Shown: positions 17,699 through 26,318, counted from the first letter of the stretch. The stretch: DNA of 43,108 nt from Pyxidicoccus fallax (GCF_012933655.1 NZ_JABBJJ010000071.1:1-43108); one strand, 5' to 3'. Notes: generated by a model not told the origin, from the sequence alone. Made by a program: numbers and translations.

Positions 17699-18606
17699 CC
17701 AGATTGCTTTTGATTGCGCTTCTCCTCGCCGGCTGCAGCTCGAAGGACAGCCAGGCGCCCGCCGCGACTCCAACGAAGACGACGACCCGGAAGCAAAGCG
17801 TCATCACCGTCGCCAGCGTGGAGAAGGTGCATGTGAGCGCCGGCTTCGAGGTCGTCACCAACGGACAGAAACAGGTCGTCTACGATGGAGTGCTCGTCCA
17901 TGTGGTCGGCCTGAACTCCATGGAGTTCGCGCCGACGTCAGGCCCGTCGCCGTCCTTCGTTCTCGGGTCGACCGTCGCGAAAATCATCGTCCACCCCCTG
18001 GCGAACATGGGGGAGGCGAAGGTGCTTGCGCCGCTGCCACCGGCGACCTCGCCGGACACCTCGTTGACGTCAACTCCGACGGGGACGGAGGTCACGTTGT
18101 GGATCAGCCCGAAGGGCGTGGTCGCCACACGCCTCGATGCCGCGGGCATGGAGCGCGAGCGCCAGCAGGCGCTGGCCACGGGCTACTGGTCGTCCTTCTC
18201 ACGCCCGTCCCCGAGCGCGCCCTCTCGCCAGGTGCAGACCGTCCGTGAGCTCGAGTTCGCGGTGCAGCCGCAGACGCTCAGCAGCGAGCAGTGCCGCCAG
18301 GAGTTCGGCAAGGAGTGCGGTGTCATGCTGAACACCCGCCTGGGGCCGCTTACCTGTGGTTCCTGCCCACAGCCCAAGGTGTGCACCAGCGAGAACATGT
18401 GCTGCACGCCCAAGACCTGCGCGGACTATCCCAACACCTCTGACGCGATGGTTCCTGACGGGTGTGGTGGGAGCATCTACTGCAACAACGCGCCATGCCC
18501 GGTCATCACGCCCTACCGGTGCTGCGACGGTTCCTGCTCCAGGGACAAGATGTGCCCGGGAATCGCGTGTGACCCGAAGGATCCTCCGCCGGCCGAGAGC
18601 GAATAG
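17695..18606 (+). CDS. Cys-rich lipoprotein, third gene of the foldase/hydrolase operon
   Basis: This 303-residue protein has a textbook lipobox (LLLAGC, Cys14), so it is membrane-anchored by lipid. The middle is a predicted beta-rich region with no recognised fold. The last 100 residues hold some 17 cysteines in pairs and short spacings (for example CGSCPQPKVC and CCTPKTC), suggesting a disulfide-rich knob that binds protein or glycan. ATG 17695 overlaps the stop of the hydrolase gene by 4 bases (ATGA), so translation is probably coupled. A partner or anchor role for the hydrolase is inferred from the overlap alone. I do not recognise a family. Confidence 0.8.
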   Translation: MTRLLLIALLLAGCSSKDSQAPAATPTKTTTRKQSVITVASVEKVHVSAGFEVVTNGQKQVVYDGVLVHVVGLNSMEFAPTSGPSPSFVLGSTVAKIIVHPLANMGEAKVLAPLPPATSPDTSLTSTPTGTEVTLWISPKGVVATRLDAAGMERERQQALATGYWSSFSRPSPSAPSRQVQTVRELEFAVQPQTLSSEQCRQEFGKECGVMLNTRLGPLTCGSCPQPKVCTSENMCCTPKTCADYPNTSDAMVPDGCGGSIYCNNAPCPVITPYRCCDGSCSRDKMCPGIACDPKDPPPAESE

Positions 18607-18613
18607 GAGACCG

Positions 18614-18641
18614 AGCGCCTGGACCACCGCGTCCAGGCGCT
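18614..18641. terminator. Hairpin between convergent lipoprotein and patatin-like genes
   Basis: AGCGCCTGGAC pairs perfectly with GTCCAGGCGCT around CACCGC. It has no T-tract. It lies between convergent stops at 18606 and 18667, so it may serve both directions. Confidence 0.6.
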
Positions 18642-18666
18642 GACCGCCCGGCGGCCCACTCCCGCT

Positions 18667-19725
18667 TCAGAGCGGCCGCACGTGCTCCGCGATGCGCCCC
18701 TTGGCGATGAGCTCCAGCAGCTCATCGCCCATGCGCTCGCTCTCCGCGACGACCTGGTTCCACGCGCGGATGCGCTCCGAGTCCGACATCCGCTCGAAGT
18801 CCACGCGGTCCGGAATCTTCCCGCCGGGCAGCCGCGCCACCAGCTCCGCGGAGGGGGCAATCAGCAGGGCCCTGCGGAAGTTCGCCGGCCGGGCCCTGCG
18901 CCACGGCAGCGACTTGTCGAACCAGCCGGGCACCACGTACGGGTAGAAGTGCGGGTACAGCACCAGCCCTTCGCCCGGGCCGAAGTCCAGGTCCAGGTGG
19001 TAGTCGAGCACGCCTCCGTCCCGGTACACCCCGGGCCGCGCGCCCGGAATCCGCACGCCGCTGAGCACCAGCGGAATGGAGCCCGAGGCCAGCAGCGCCG
19101 GCCGCAGGTTCTCCTTCGTCAGCGGCAGGTGCACGGAGGGCAAATCCCTCAGCCCCGAGAACGGGCTGGTATCGCCGGCCGTGTGGAAGACGACGCGCTG
19201 CATGTGAATCCCCAGCGTCCGCCGGCTCACCAGGTTGCTCACGGCGCACAGCGCCAGCCCCAGCATCTGCACGTGCGGGTGCTCCACGCCCACCGGCCCG
19301 CGGCACAGCGCGGTGACGACGTGCAGCCGCGCCCACGGATGGTGGAGGATCTGCTCCTCGCCATTCTCCCCGAGGAGCGCGTCCAGGATGCGCGCGCTCG
19401 TCTCGCTCACCAGGGATGGGGGCGGCTTCGCCGGGTAGCGCTGGTCGATGTAGGCCGCCTCGAAGCGACGCAGCGCCGCCACCGGGTCCGCCTGCGCCAC
19501 GCACGCCATGCGCCAGCTCCCGATGGAAGAGCCAATCAGGTGCAGCGGCCGCGTCCGGCCCTGGAAGAGCCCGGCGAAGAGGGCCCGGTCGAGCCCCGCC
19601 AGCACCAGCCACTTCGGGCCCCCGGAGGCCCCGGGAACCACGTCCACGTCATCGCCACGCAGACCCCGCTCGCGCAGCAGCCGCAGCGCGTCAGGTCCGG
19701 CCAGGAGGGAGAGATTCGATGCCAT
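18667..19725 (-). CDS. Patatin-like phospholipase family protein
   Basis: This 352-residue protein starts at ATG 19725; a longer in-frame extension to 20061 would overlap the divergent amidase gene and is rejected. The patatin signature is present but unusual: an oxyanion-type Gly loop PGASGGPKW (31-39), a GxSxG elbow GSSIGSW with Ser67 as nucleophile, and Asp236 in YRDGGVLDYH, the partner of the Ser-Asp dyad. No signal peptide is seen, so a cytoplasmic or peripheral-membrane lipase acting on acyl lipids is likely. No Shine-Dalgarno sequence is apparent; a TAGCTT box lies 10 bases upstream. It is divergent from the amidase gene. Confidence 0.85.
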   Translation of the reverse strand: MASNLSLLAGPDALRLLRERGLRGDDVDVVPGASGGPKWLVLAGLDRALFAGLFQGRTRPLHLIGSSIGSWRMACVAQADPVAALRRFEAAYIDQRYPAKPPPSLVSETSARILDALLGENGEEQILHHPWARLHVVTALCRGPVGVEHPHVQMLGLALCAVSNLVSRRTLGIHMQRVVFHTAGDTSPFSGLRDLPSVHLPLTKENLRPALLASGSIPLVLSGVRIPGARPGVYRDGGVLDYHLDLDFGPGEGLVLYPHFYPYVVPGWFDKSLPWRRARPANFRRALLIAPSAELVARLPGGKIPDRVDFERMSDSERIRAWNQVVAESERMGDELLELIAKGRIAEHVRPL

Positions 19726-19790
19726 CGCGCCGGGCAAGCTAGCAGGCGTGGTGCGTCCTCGTGGCGCCTGTCTGTCCCCGCGCGCTCGGC

Positions 19791-19819
19791 TTGCGACAGT
19801 CCACGCCCCGCGTTGTAGT
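19791..19819 (+). promoter_or_regulatory. Candidate promoter of the amidase gene
   Basis: TTGCGA (19791-19796), a 17-base spacer and TGTAGT (19814-19819) are followed 12 bases later by the ATG. No Shine-Dalgarno sequence is visible, so a very short leader is predicted. Confidence 0.5.
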
Positions 19820-19831
19820 GCGCGCCATCCC

Positions 19832-21520
19832 ATGAAGAAGCCCAACCCTCCCGGCAGCCCCTCTCCCGGCCTGAGCCGTCGCGCCTTCATCGGCGGAACG
19901 GCCGCGGCCACGGCCCTCGTCTCGTTGGACGCCCCCGCGCAGACCCCAAGCGCCGCCGCGCCCGGCAAGGTGAATGTCGCGCCCGCTCCCCTCCGGCCGT
20001 TCGAGCTGGAGGAGGCCACCGTCACCGAGCTCCAGGCCGCGATGAAGTCCGGCAAGTTCACCTCGCACGGCCTCGCGGAGCGCTACCTCGCGCGCATCCA
20101 GGAGCTGGACCGCAAGGGTGACCTCCCGCTGCTGTCCGTCATCGAGGTGAACCCGGAGGCGCTCAACATCGCCGCGGCCATGGACCGCGAGCGCAAGGAG
20201 AAGGGGCCTCGCGGGCCGCTGCACGGCGTCCCCGTGCTCATCAAGGACAACATCGCCACCGCGGACCGCATGCAGACCACCGCCGGCTCCCTGGCGCTGG
20301 TGGGCGCGGTGCCCAAGCGGGACGCCTTCATCGTCGAGCGCCTGCGCGCGGCGGGCGCGGTCATCATCGGCAAGACGAACCTCAGCGAGTGGGCCAACTT
20401 CCGCTCCACTCGCTCGGCCAGCGGCTGGAGCGGGCGCGGGGGCCAGTGCCGCAACCCGTACGCGCTCGACAGGACGCCGTCGGGCTCCAGCTCGGGCTCC
20501 GGGGCCGCCGCCGCCGCCAACTTCTGCGCGGTGGCCGTGGGCACGGAGACGGACGGCTCCATCGTCTCGCCCTCCGCGGCCAGCTCGCTCGTCGGCCTCA
20601 AGCCGACGGTGGGCCTGGTGAGCCGCTCCGGCATCATCCCCATCTCCCACAGCCAGGACACCGCCGGCCCCATGACGCGCACCGTGGCGGATGCCGCCGC
20701 GCTGCTGTCCGTGCTCGCGGGTGTCGACCCCTCGGACGCGGCGACGGCCGCCAGCCAGGGCAAGGCGCACGCGGACTACACGAAGTTCCTGGACCCGGAA
20801 GGGCTCAAGGGCGCGCGCATCGGCGTGCCGCGTGAGCGCTTCTTCGGCTACCACGCCGCCACGGACGCGCTGGTGGAGCAGGCCATCGAGCTGATGAAGT
20901 CGCGCGGCGCCACCATCATCGACGCCCCCATCCCCACGGCGGCGAAGCTCGACGAGCCCGAGTTCGAGGTGCTGCTGTACGAGTTCAAGGCGGACCTGGA
21001 GGCGTACCTCGCGGGGCTGGGGGAGGGGAACCACCCGCGCACGCTCGCCGAGCTCATCAAGTACAACGAGGAGCACCGCTCCACGGAGCTGCCGTACTTC
21101 GGCCAGGAGCTGTTCCACATGGCCCGGGAGAAGGGGCCGCTGACGGACAAGAAGTACAAGAAGGCGCTGCAGGACTGCCGCAAGCTGTCGCGCGAGCAGG
21201 GCCTGGACGCGGTGATGGCGAAGCACAAGCTGGACGCGCTCGTCGCCCCCACGCAGGCGCCTCCGGGCCTCATCGACCTGGTCAACGGCGACCACTGGCT
21301 GGGCAGCAGCTCCACGCCGGCCGCCGTCTCCGGGTACGCCACCCTCACCGTGCCCGCGGGCTACGTGCACGGGCTGCCGGTGGGCATGTCCTTCATCGGC
21401 CGGGCCTGGAGCGAGCCGACCCTGCTCAAGCTGGCCTACGCGTACGAGCAGGCATCCCGCCACCGCCGCCCGCCGACGTTCGCTCCCACGGCGGACCTGG
21501 GGCTGAAGAGCCGGACCTGA
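19832..21520 (+). CDS. Tat-exported amidase (amidase signature family)
   Basis: This 562-residue enzyme starts at ATG 19832, with a twin-arginine signal (LSRRAFIGGTAAATALVS) that implies folded export to the periplasm. The amidase-signature catalytic triad is visible: Lys138 in VLIKDN, the cis-Ser near 219 in PSGSSSGSGAAAAAN, and nucleophile Ser243 in ETDGSIVSPS. It belongs with GatA-like and peptide-amidase enzymes and not with GatA itself, given the export signal, the insert-rich C-terminal half and the absence of gatB or gatC nearby. It hydrolyses a carboxamide; the substrate is not predictable. It is a single gene, divergent from the patatin-like gene and convergent with the DUF1330 gene 14 bases away. 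Confidence 0.92.
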   Translation: MKKPNPPGSPSPGLSRRAFIGGTAAATALVSLDAPAQTPSAAAPGKVNVAPAPLRPFELEEATVTELQAAMKSGKFTSHGLAERYLARIQELDRKGDLPLLSVIEVNPEALNIAAAMDRERKEKGPRGPLHGVPVLIKDNIATADRMQTTAGSLALVGAVPKRDAFIVERLRAAGAVIIGKTNLSEWANFRSTRSASGWSGRGGQCRNPYALDRTPSGSSSGSGAAAAANFCAVAVGTETDGSIVSPSAASSLVGLKPTVGLVSRSGIIPISHSQDTAGPMTRTVADAAALLSVLAGVDPSDAATAASQGKAHADYTKFLDPEGLKGARIGVPRERFFGYHAATDALVEQAIELMKSRGATIIDAPIPTAAKLDEPEFEVLLYEFKADLEAYLAGLGEGNHPRTLAELIKYNEEHRSTELPYFGQELFHMAREKGPLTDKKYKKALQDCRKLSREQGLDAVMAKHKLDALVAPTQAPPGLIDLVNGDHWLGSSSTPAAVSGYATLTVPAGYVHGLPVGMSFIGRAWSEPTLLKLAYAYEQASRHRRPPTFAPTADLGLKSRT

Positions 21521-21533
21521 GGCCCGCCGCGGC

Positions 21534-21911
21534 TCAGGACTTCGGAGGCCTGCCCCAGGGGACGGTGGCCTGGAGCACGGCCTCCTGGAGCGCGGCCGTG
21601 CGCAGCTTGGAGACGCGCAGGTACTCCGGGTCCTGCACCATCTGGAGGAACGCGGCGCGGCTCGGATAGCGCACCACCAGCACGGCGTCCCAGGCCTGCC
21701 CGGGCTCGGCCACCAGCGCGGTGGAGCCATCGCCCGCGTAGATGAGCTGGCCGCCGACCTTCTCGAGGAAGGGCACGACGGCCTTCGAGTACGCCTCGTA
21801 GGACGCCCGGCCCCCCTCCTTGAAGCGCAGCAGGTTCAGCATCACCACGGGTCCCCCCGGGTCCTCCTGAACGAACTGCTGGAAGTCGGAGCTCTTCGGG
21901 TCGACGGCCAC
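21534..21911 (-). CDS. DUF1330 domain protein
   Basis: This 125-residue protein starts at GTG 21911, five bases after a good GGGAGG. It has the DUF1330 dimeric alpha/beta-barrel (ferredoxin-like) pattern: PVVMLNLLRFKEGG, YEAYSKAV, AWDAVLVVRYPSRAAFLQMVQDPEYL. The family is small, cytoplasmic and uncharacterised. The upstream gene (metzincin) is on the same strand 118 bases away, with a hairpin between, so it is probably transcribed alone. Confidence 0.85.
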   Translation of the reverse strand: MAVDPKSSDFQQFVQEDPGGPVVMLNLLRFKEGGRASYEAYSKAVVPFLEKVGGQLIYAGDGSTALVAEPGQAWDAVLVVRYPSRAAFLQMVQDPEYLRVSKLRTAALQEAVLQATVPWGRPPKS

Positions 21912-21986
21912 GGTGCCTCCCTGGAATGGGGCGCCCCGGCAGGGGGGCGGGAGGCATTGTGGCCGAACTCCGGCCCCGGGGAAGCC

Positions 21987-22016
21987 GGTGTTCGCGAGGG
22001 GACGCCCGCGGACACC
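21987..22016 (-). terminator. Hairpin after the metzincin gene
   Basis: GGTGT-T-CGCG and CGCG-G-ACACC pair with one mismatch, starting 13 bases beyond the stop codon on the minus strand. It has no T-tract. Confidence 0.4.
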
Positions 22017-22029
22017 GTGCTTCAGCTGA

Positions 22030-24315
22030 CTACTGGTAGTACGGCGACAGGGCCGCGTCGACGCGGGCGAGGAGGTCCTCCGCCTGCGCGCGCTCCACGC
22101 CGCTCAGCGAGCCCAGGCTGCCGGCGAGGCTGGTCCTCGCGTCGCGCAGCGTGAGGTACGCGGACAGGCTCTGCATGGACTTCAGGATGTCCACCATGGT
22201 GCGGCGGGACTTGAAGCTCCGGATGCCGTCCACGTTGAGCAGGATGCCGTGGATGTCCGCGAGCACCGCCTGGTTGACGGCGCTGTCCTCGCCCGGCGTG
22301 GCGGTGAAGGCCTCGCGCAGGCTGTCCGGGTCCAGGTACAGCCGCGACAGGATTCGGCGGGCCAGGTCATCCGCCACCGCGCCATAACCGGGGCCGGCGT
22401 CGGGCGGCACCACCAGCGGCGGCCGCACCTGGGCCATGGCGATGTCATACGCCCACTCCTGGTCCACCGGCACGCCCGCGCGCACCCACTGGAGCGTCGC
22501 GTTCGCGTAGTAGTCGAACGCCGACTCCAGGGCGGGGAAGGGGAGCACCTCGTACAGCAGCAGCTCCAGCACGAGCTGGTGCGTGGGGCCGTAGAAGAAG
22601 CCCAGCGGGTCCGAGTACCGGTCATACCGGTTGCAGTACGGCTCCACGGCCGTGTCCGGGTCCGTGCAGAACAGCTCGTCGGGCAGCTGCGAGGACAGCC
22701 CGTAGAGGTAGCGCACCGCCTTCACGTCGTACGAGGCCGGCTTGTCCAGGTAGATGGCGTCCGGGTCATACACGTACTCCATCACCGAGCTGGAGCGCGG
22801 CGAGTCCGGCGCGCCGTCGAACACCAGCGAGCCCGCGAAGTTGTGGCGCAGGCCCAGCGTGTGGCCGACCTCGTGCACGATGACGTGCGTCAGGTACTGC
22901 TCCACCTTCTGCTTCTTCGTCAGAGGCCCGGTCGGCGCCGCGGAGGAGGCCTTGGCCAGCTTCGCGTGGCGCGCGTCGGCGTCGTCACGCTGCGGGGGCA
23001 GGGCCAGCTCGCACAGGTGCTCGCTCTCGAAGCCGCTCCACGCCATGCGCATGGGCTTGCGCGCGTCCTTCAGCTTCGCCTTGATGGCCGCCGCCGCGTC
23101 GTCGCTGAACTCGCCGTCGGCGAACTCCAGCCACAGCGCGTTGACGTAGACGCTGGCGCCGCGAATCTCGCCCGTGTTGGGGTTGGTCCGCCAGTCGGCG
23201 AAGGCGAAGCCCGCGGAGGCGTCCGGGTCGAAGATGATGACGTTCTTGTCGTCATCCGCGAAGCCCACCGTGTCGCCCACCGTGGCCTCGAAGACCTTGA
23301 AGCCGAAGGCCTCGTTCCAGTTCTCCACGCCCTTCTTCACCGCGCCCACCACGTCGTAGTCCTTGAAGCGCGGGTCGGCCTGCACCGCGTTCACGGTGTC
23401 GGTGATGTGCCACTTGATGGGCTTCATGCCCGGGCGGATGTTCCACTTCGCGGCCGTCTGCTCCACCAGCCCCGTGTTGGGGATGAGGCGCGGCTCGCTG
23501 CGGAAGAAGTGCTCGCGCGGGGGCAGCGGCGTGGGCGTGTAGCCCGTGCCCTCCTGGTAGCGGCGCAGGGCCACGCCCAGCGTGCCCGAGTTGCGCAGCA
23601 GGTTGTTCTCCAGGTAGTCCGGCGCGTCCGGGTCCGGCACGTCCGCGTAGCCCGTGAAGACCTGCTCGAAGGTGATGCCGTCGGAGATCTTGCGGAAGCG
23701 CTGCGCGAAGTTCAGCTCCACCTCGAAGCGCACGCCGCCCTGGCCGAACGCCTCGCCCACCATCGCGAAGCGGTTCAGGCCCGCCGTCGGGTCCACCAGG
23801 ATGTAGCTGTTCGAGCCGCGCAGGTTGTTGAAGGGGCCGTAGTCGTTGACGATGGGCCACGCCTCCACCAGCACCTGCGGGTCGAAGATGTCGCTCGTCG
23901 TCTTCCGGTCGTCCACGTCGAAGACGAACAGCTTGCCGTTCTGCTCCTTGAAGGACACCACCCGCGTGCCCAGCGAGCTGGCCGCGCCGTAGAACACCGC
24001 GCCGGGGAACAGCTGCTTCAGGTACGCGGACAGGAACCAGCGCTGGTTCAGCTCGCTCTTGCGGATGGCCAGGTAGAAGCTCTCGCCGGTGTTGGACACC
24101 ACGCCGTCCAGCTTCTGCTTCAGCTGTGCCTGCTGCTCGGCGCTGACGGTGCGGGGGACCGCGACGAAGGCGTCATTCAGCTCGACCTGCAGCGGCTCCT
24201 GCGTCTGGGGCTGGGGCGCCGGAGCGTCGGCGGGACCGCAGCCGCCCACACTCAGGGCGACCGCGGTGGAGACGGCGCCAATGAACGAGCGCCGCAGCGG
24301 GGATTGCCACCTCAT
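22030..24315 (-). CDS. Zinc-dependent metalloprotease (metzincin) lipoprotein
   Basis: This 761-residue protein has a lipobox-type signal (ALSVGGC, Cys26), so it is probably a membrane-anchored lipoprotein. The catalytic site is the complete metzincin motif HEVGHTLGLRH (481-491), followed by SSVMEY, which fits the Met-turn region. This layout, including the N-terminal beta-rich half, matches the large 'zinc-dependent metalloprotease' family with DUF4953/DUF5117-type domains. ATG 24315 follows GGAGGAACC. The leader carries a long stem-loop and an AT-rich TATAGT box. Its substrate is unknown; extracellular or periplasmic protein is inferred. It is one of two exported metalloproteases in the window, the other being the M36 enzyme. 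Confidence 0.9.
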   Translation of the reverse strand: MRWQSPLRRSFIGAVSTAVALSVGGCGPADAPAPQPQTQEPLQVELNDAFVAVPRTVSAEQQAQLKQKLDGVVSNTGESFYLAIRKSELNQRWFLSAYLKQLFPGAVFYGAASSLGTRVVSFKEQNGKLFVFDVDDRKTTSDIFDPQVLVEAWPIVNDYGPFNNLRGSNSYILVDPTAGLNRFAMVGEAFGQGGVRFEVELNFAQRFRKISDGITFEQVFTGYADVPDPDAPDYLENNLLRNSGTLGVALRRYQEGTGYTPTPLPPREHFFRSEPRLIPNTGLVEQTAAKWNIRPGMKPIKWHITDTVNAVQADPRFKDYDVVGAVKKGVENWNEAFGFKVFEATVGDTVGFADDDKNVIIFDPDASAGFAFADWRTNPNTGEIRGASVYVNALWLEFADGEFSDDAAAAIKAKLKDARKPMRMAWSGFESEHLCELALPPQRDDADARHAKLAKASSAAPTGPLTKKQKVEQYLTHVIVHEVGHTLGLRHNFAGSLVFDGAPDSPRSSSVMEYVYDPDAIYLDKPASYDVKAVRYLYGLSSQLPDELFCTDPDTAVEPYCNRYDRYSDPLGFFYGPTHQLVLELLLYEVLPFPALESAFDYYANATLQWVRAGVPVDQEWAYDIAMAQVRPPLVVPPDAGPGYGAVADDLARRILSRLYLDPDSLREAFTATPGEDSAVNQAVLADIHGILLNVDGIRSFKSRRTMVDILKSMQSLSAYLTLRDARTSLAGSLGSLSGVERAQAEDLLARVDAALSPYYQ

Positions 24316-24333
24316 GGTTCCTCCGTGTCGATG

Positions 24334-24370
24334 AAGAGCGGTGACTTCCCGAAATGGGGAGGCCGCTCTT
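24334..24370 (-). promoter_or_regulatory. Two-tier stem-loop in the leader of the metzincin gene
   Basis: Outer arms AAGAGCGG and CCGCTCTT enclose an inner stem CTTCCC/GGGGAG (one wobble) with a 5-base loop. It lies 19 bases before the ATG, just upstream of the ribosome binding site. A thermosensor, protein-binding or stability element is possible. Confidence 0.4.
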
Positions 24371-24420
24371 GAGTCGTCGCGGGTGAACGATGGAAGTTGC
24401 TTCCCATACTGTTTTTCTGA

Positions 24421-24426
24421 ACTATA
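24421..24426 (-). promoter_or_regulatory. -10-like TATAGT box of the metzincin gene
   Basis: On the minus strand the AT-rich stretch around 24405-24436 contains TACTATAGT, giving a leader of about 100 bases. No good -35 is seen. Confidence 0.35.
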
Positions 24427-24438
24427 GTAATTTGGTTG

Positions 24439-25164
24439 CTACTCCACCCCACCTGCGGACCCAGTGTCGGGCCGCTCGCGTTGTGCGTCCAGATAGGCGG
24501 CGAAGCCGGCCTTGGACTGGATGCGGAACGTGGGGATTCGCGCGAGCGCGTCGGGAGGGAAGACGTACTGCTCGCAGACGAGGCTCGCGCGCTGCGCGCC
24601 CTCCTCACCTCCCGTGAAGGGGTGCACCTCGTGCTGGAGGTCGCCGCGGAAGTGGACCAGCAACCCTTCGCGGGGGCGGACCTCGCCCACGGGCACGTTC
24701 GATTGGAGCAGGCGCAATTCGCCGCCTTTCGCGCGCTCGGGCACCCGCAGGTACAGGACGCTCACGTACTCGGGCGTGGCGCCGGGCACGCCGCTGGGGC
24801 CCTGCAGCGTCGCGTCGATGTGGCGGCCCACGCCCGTGCCCGCGTCCAGCAGCAACAGGTTCAGGTAGAAGGCGTTGGGGACCGGACGCTTCCTTCCGCG
24901 GCGCCACCAGCGCTCCCGCCAGGGCAGCAGCCCACGCGCGCTGTCCGGGTCCAGCACCCGCTCCAGGTAGCCGGAGAGGAACGGGAAGCGGGCCTCCAGC
25001 GTGGCGCGGCCCTCGTGCGTGAAGATGAAGGCGAAACCCCGGCTGGCGCGGAACGTGCCCATCAGCGGGCTGCGCGCCACGAACCGCGAGCCCAGGAGGG
25101 CTTCACTCAGCGCGTGGAGCTCCCATGTGGGTAGGATTTCACCCTGTGTTATGTACGTACGCAC
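24439..25164 (-). CDS. 2OG-Fe(II) oxygenase family protein
   Basis: This 241-residue protein has the double-stranded beta-helix oxygenase signature: His115 and Asp117 in GRHID, a distal His in LQHEVHPF (178 or 181), and Arg192 in QRASLV, which would bind 2-oxoglutarate. It therefore probably hydroxylates a protein or small molecule in the cytoplasm using Fe(II), O2 and 2-oxoglutarate. The start is GTG at 25164; no Shine-Dalgarno sequence is evident. It is divergent from the O-methyltransferase, sharing 102 bases of upstream DNA, but I see no proof of a common pathway. The metzincin gene follows on the same strand after 123 bases with its own probable promoter. Confidence 0.82.
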   Translation of the reverse strand: MRTYITQGEILPTWELHALSEALLGSRFVARSPLMGTFRASRGFAFIFTHEGRATLEARFPFLSGYLERVLDPDSARGLLPWRERWWRRGRKRPVPNAFYLNLLLLDAGTGVGRHIDATLQGPSGVPGATPEYVSVLYLRVPERAKGGELRLLQSNVPVGEVRPREGLLVHFRGDLQHEVHPFTGGEEGAQRASLVCEQYVFPPDALARIPTFRIQSKAGFAAYLDAQRERPDTGSAGGVE

Positions 25165-25177
25165 CGGTCGATAAAGC

Positions 25178-25197
25178 GGTCAATGGTCCAACTGACC
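25178..25197. promoter_or_regulatory. Weak inverted repeat between divergent oxygenase and methyltransferase genes
   Basis: GGTCA and TGACC are separated by 10 bases in the shared upstream region. Further GGTC copies lie nearby. This is a possible operator, and the support is slight. Confidence 0.2.
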
Positions 25198-25266
25198 CAT
25201 GGCGGTTTTACAGTCTACCTTCTAGGTTTCAGCGATGCCGTTCCTTCAGCCCCTGAGAAGGTCCTC

Positions 25267-26304
25267 ATGACCCAGCAACACCGACCCTCCAACGCGCCTC
25301 CTCCCGCAGCACTCATCATGACCCAGATGGTTTACGGCTTCTGGGTTTCCCGGTGCCTTCAAACCATGGCCGAGCTCGGCCTCGCCGACATCATCGGCGA
25401 CGTGCCGAAGACAGTGGAGGAGCTGGCGAAGGCGACCGACACGCACGCGCCTTCGCTCCGCAGGATGCTACGCCTGCTGAGCGGACTCGGGGTGATGGTG
25501 AAGGACGAGGGCTCGCAGCGCTGGGGGCTCACCGACCTGGGAGCCATGCTCCGCAAGGACAACCCCGGCTCGGTCTACGGCTCGCTGATGGCGCATGGCC
25601 ACATGCTGTCGTGGCAGGCCTGGGGCGACCTCAAGTCGTCTCTCAAGACGGGAGCGCCGTCCGTCGAGAAGTTCATGGGCGACACGTTCTTCGGCTACCT
25701 GGCCGCGCACCCCGAGGACGCCGCCATCTTCAACGGGAGCATGGCCGCGTACCAGACGCTCAACGCGCCGGCGGTGGTGAACGCGTATGACTTCTCCTGG
25801 GCCAAGCGCATCATGGACGTGGGCGGCGGCACCGGCACGCTCATCTCCCATATCCTCAAGTCCCACCCGCTCGCCCAGGGCGCCATCTTCGAGATGGCCC
25901 ACGTGGCGGCGGAGGCGCGCGCGCGGCTCGCCTCGATGGGCCTGAAGGAGCGCTGTGACGTCGTCGACGGCGACTTCTTCGCCTCGATTCCGAAGGGCCA
26001 GGACATCTACATCCTGTCGCAGATCCTCCACGACTGGGATGACGAGAAGAGCCTGCGCATCCTCTCCAACATCCGCGAGGCCATGCACCCGAACTCGCGG
26101 CTGCTCATCGTGGAGACGGTGCTGCCCGGCGACAACACCATGCACTTCGGCAACCTCTATGACATGGCCATGCTCGTCCTCGTGGGCGGGCAGGAGCGCA
26201 CCGAGGAGGAGTACTCGGCGCTGGTGGCGAAGGCGGGGCTGAAGGTGGCCCGCATCCACCCCACGTCCATGCCGCCGAGCGTCGTCGAAGTCGTCCTGGC
26301 CTGA
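25267..26304 (+). CDS. SAM-dependent O-methyltransferase (acetylserotonin/hydroxyneurosporene type)
   Basis: This 345-residue class I methyltransferase starts at ATG 25267, five bases after GAGAAGG; an in-frame ATG at 25183 lacks a ribosome site. Residues about 15-105 form the winged-helix dimerisation domain (LADIIGDVPKTVEELA...LRRMLRLLSGLGV). The SAM site is MDVGGGTGTL (from about 183), and His255 in ILHDWDD is the expected catalytic base. The family methylates hydroxyl groups on aromatic or polyketide-type small molecules. No biosynthetic cluster surrounds it, so the substrate is unknown. It may act with the divergent 2OG oxygenase, but that rests on proximity alone. Confidence 0.92.
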   Translation: MTQQHRPSNAPPPAALIMTQMVYGFWVSRCLQTMAELGLADIIGDVPKTVEELAKATDTHAPSLRRMLRLLSGLGVMVKDEGSQRWGLTDLGAMLRKDNPGSVYGSLMAHGHMLSWQAWGDLKSSLKTGAPSVEKFMGDTFFGYLAAHPEDAAIFNGSMAAYQTLNAPAVVNAYDFSWAKRIMDVGGGTGTLISHILKSHPLAQGAIFEMAHVAAEARARLASMGLKERCDVVDGDFFASIPKGQDIYILSQILHDWDDEKSLRILSNIREAMHPNSRLLIVETVLPGDNTMHFGNLYDMAMLVLVGGQERTEEEYSALVAKAGLKVARIHPTSMPPSVVEVVLA

Positions 26305-26318
26305 CGCGCACGAGCACC

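Noticed and set aside
19726..20061. N-terminal extension of the patatin-like protein up to 20061
   Set aside because: It would overlap the amidase gene and its promoter, and the extension reads as a shadow; ATG 19725 gives the expected family N-terminus.
24439..26304. Oxygenase plus methyltransferase as a biosynthetic gene cluster
   Set aside because: No polyketide, peptide or terpene core enzyme, transporter or regulator is present in the surrounding genes.
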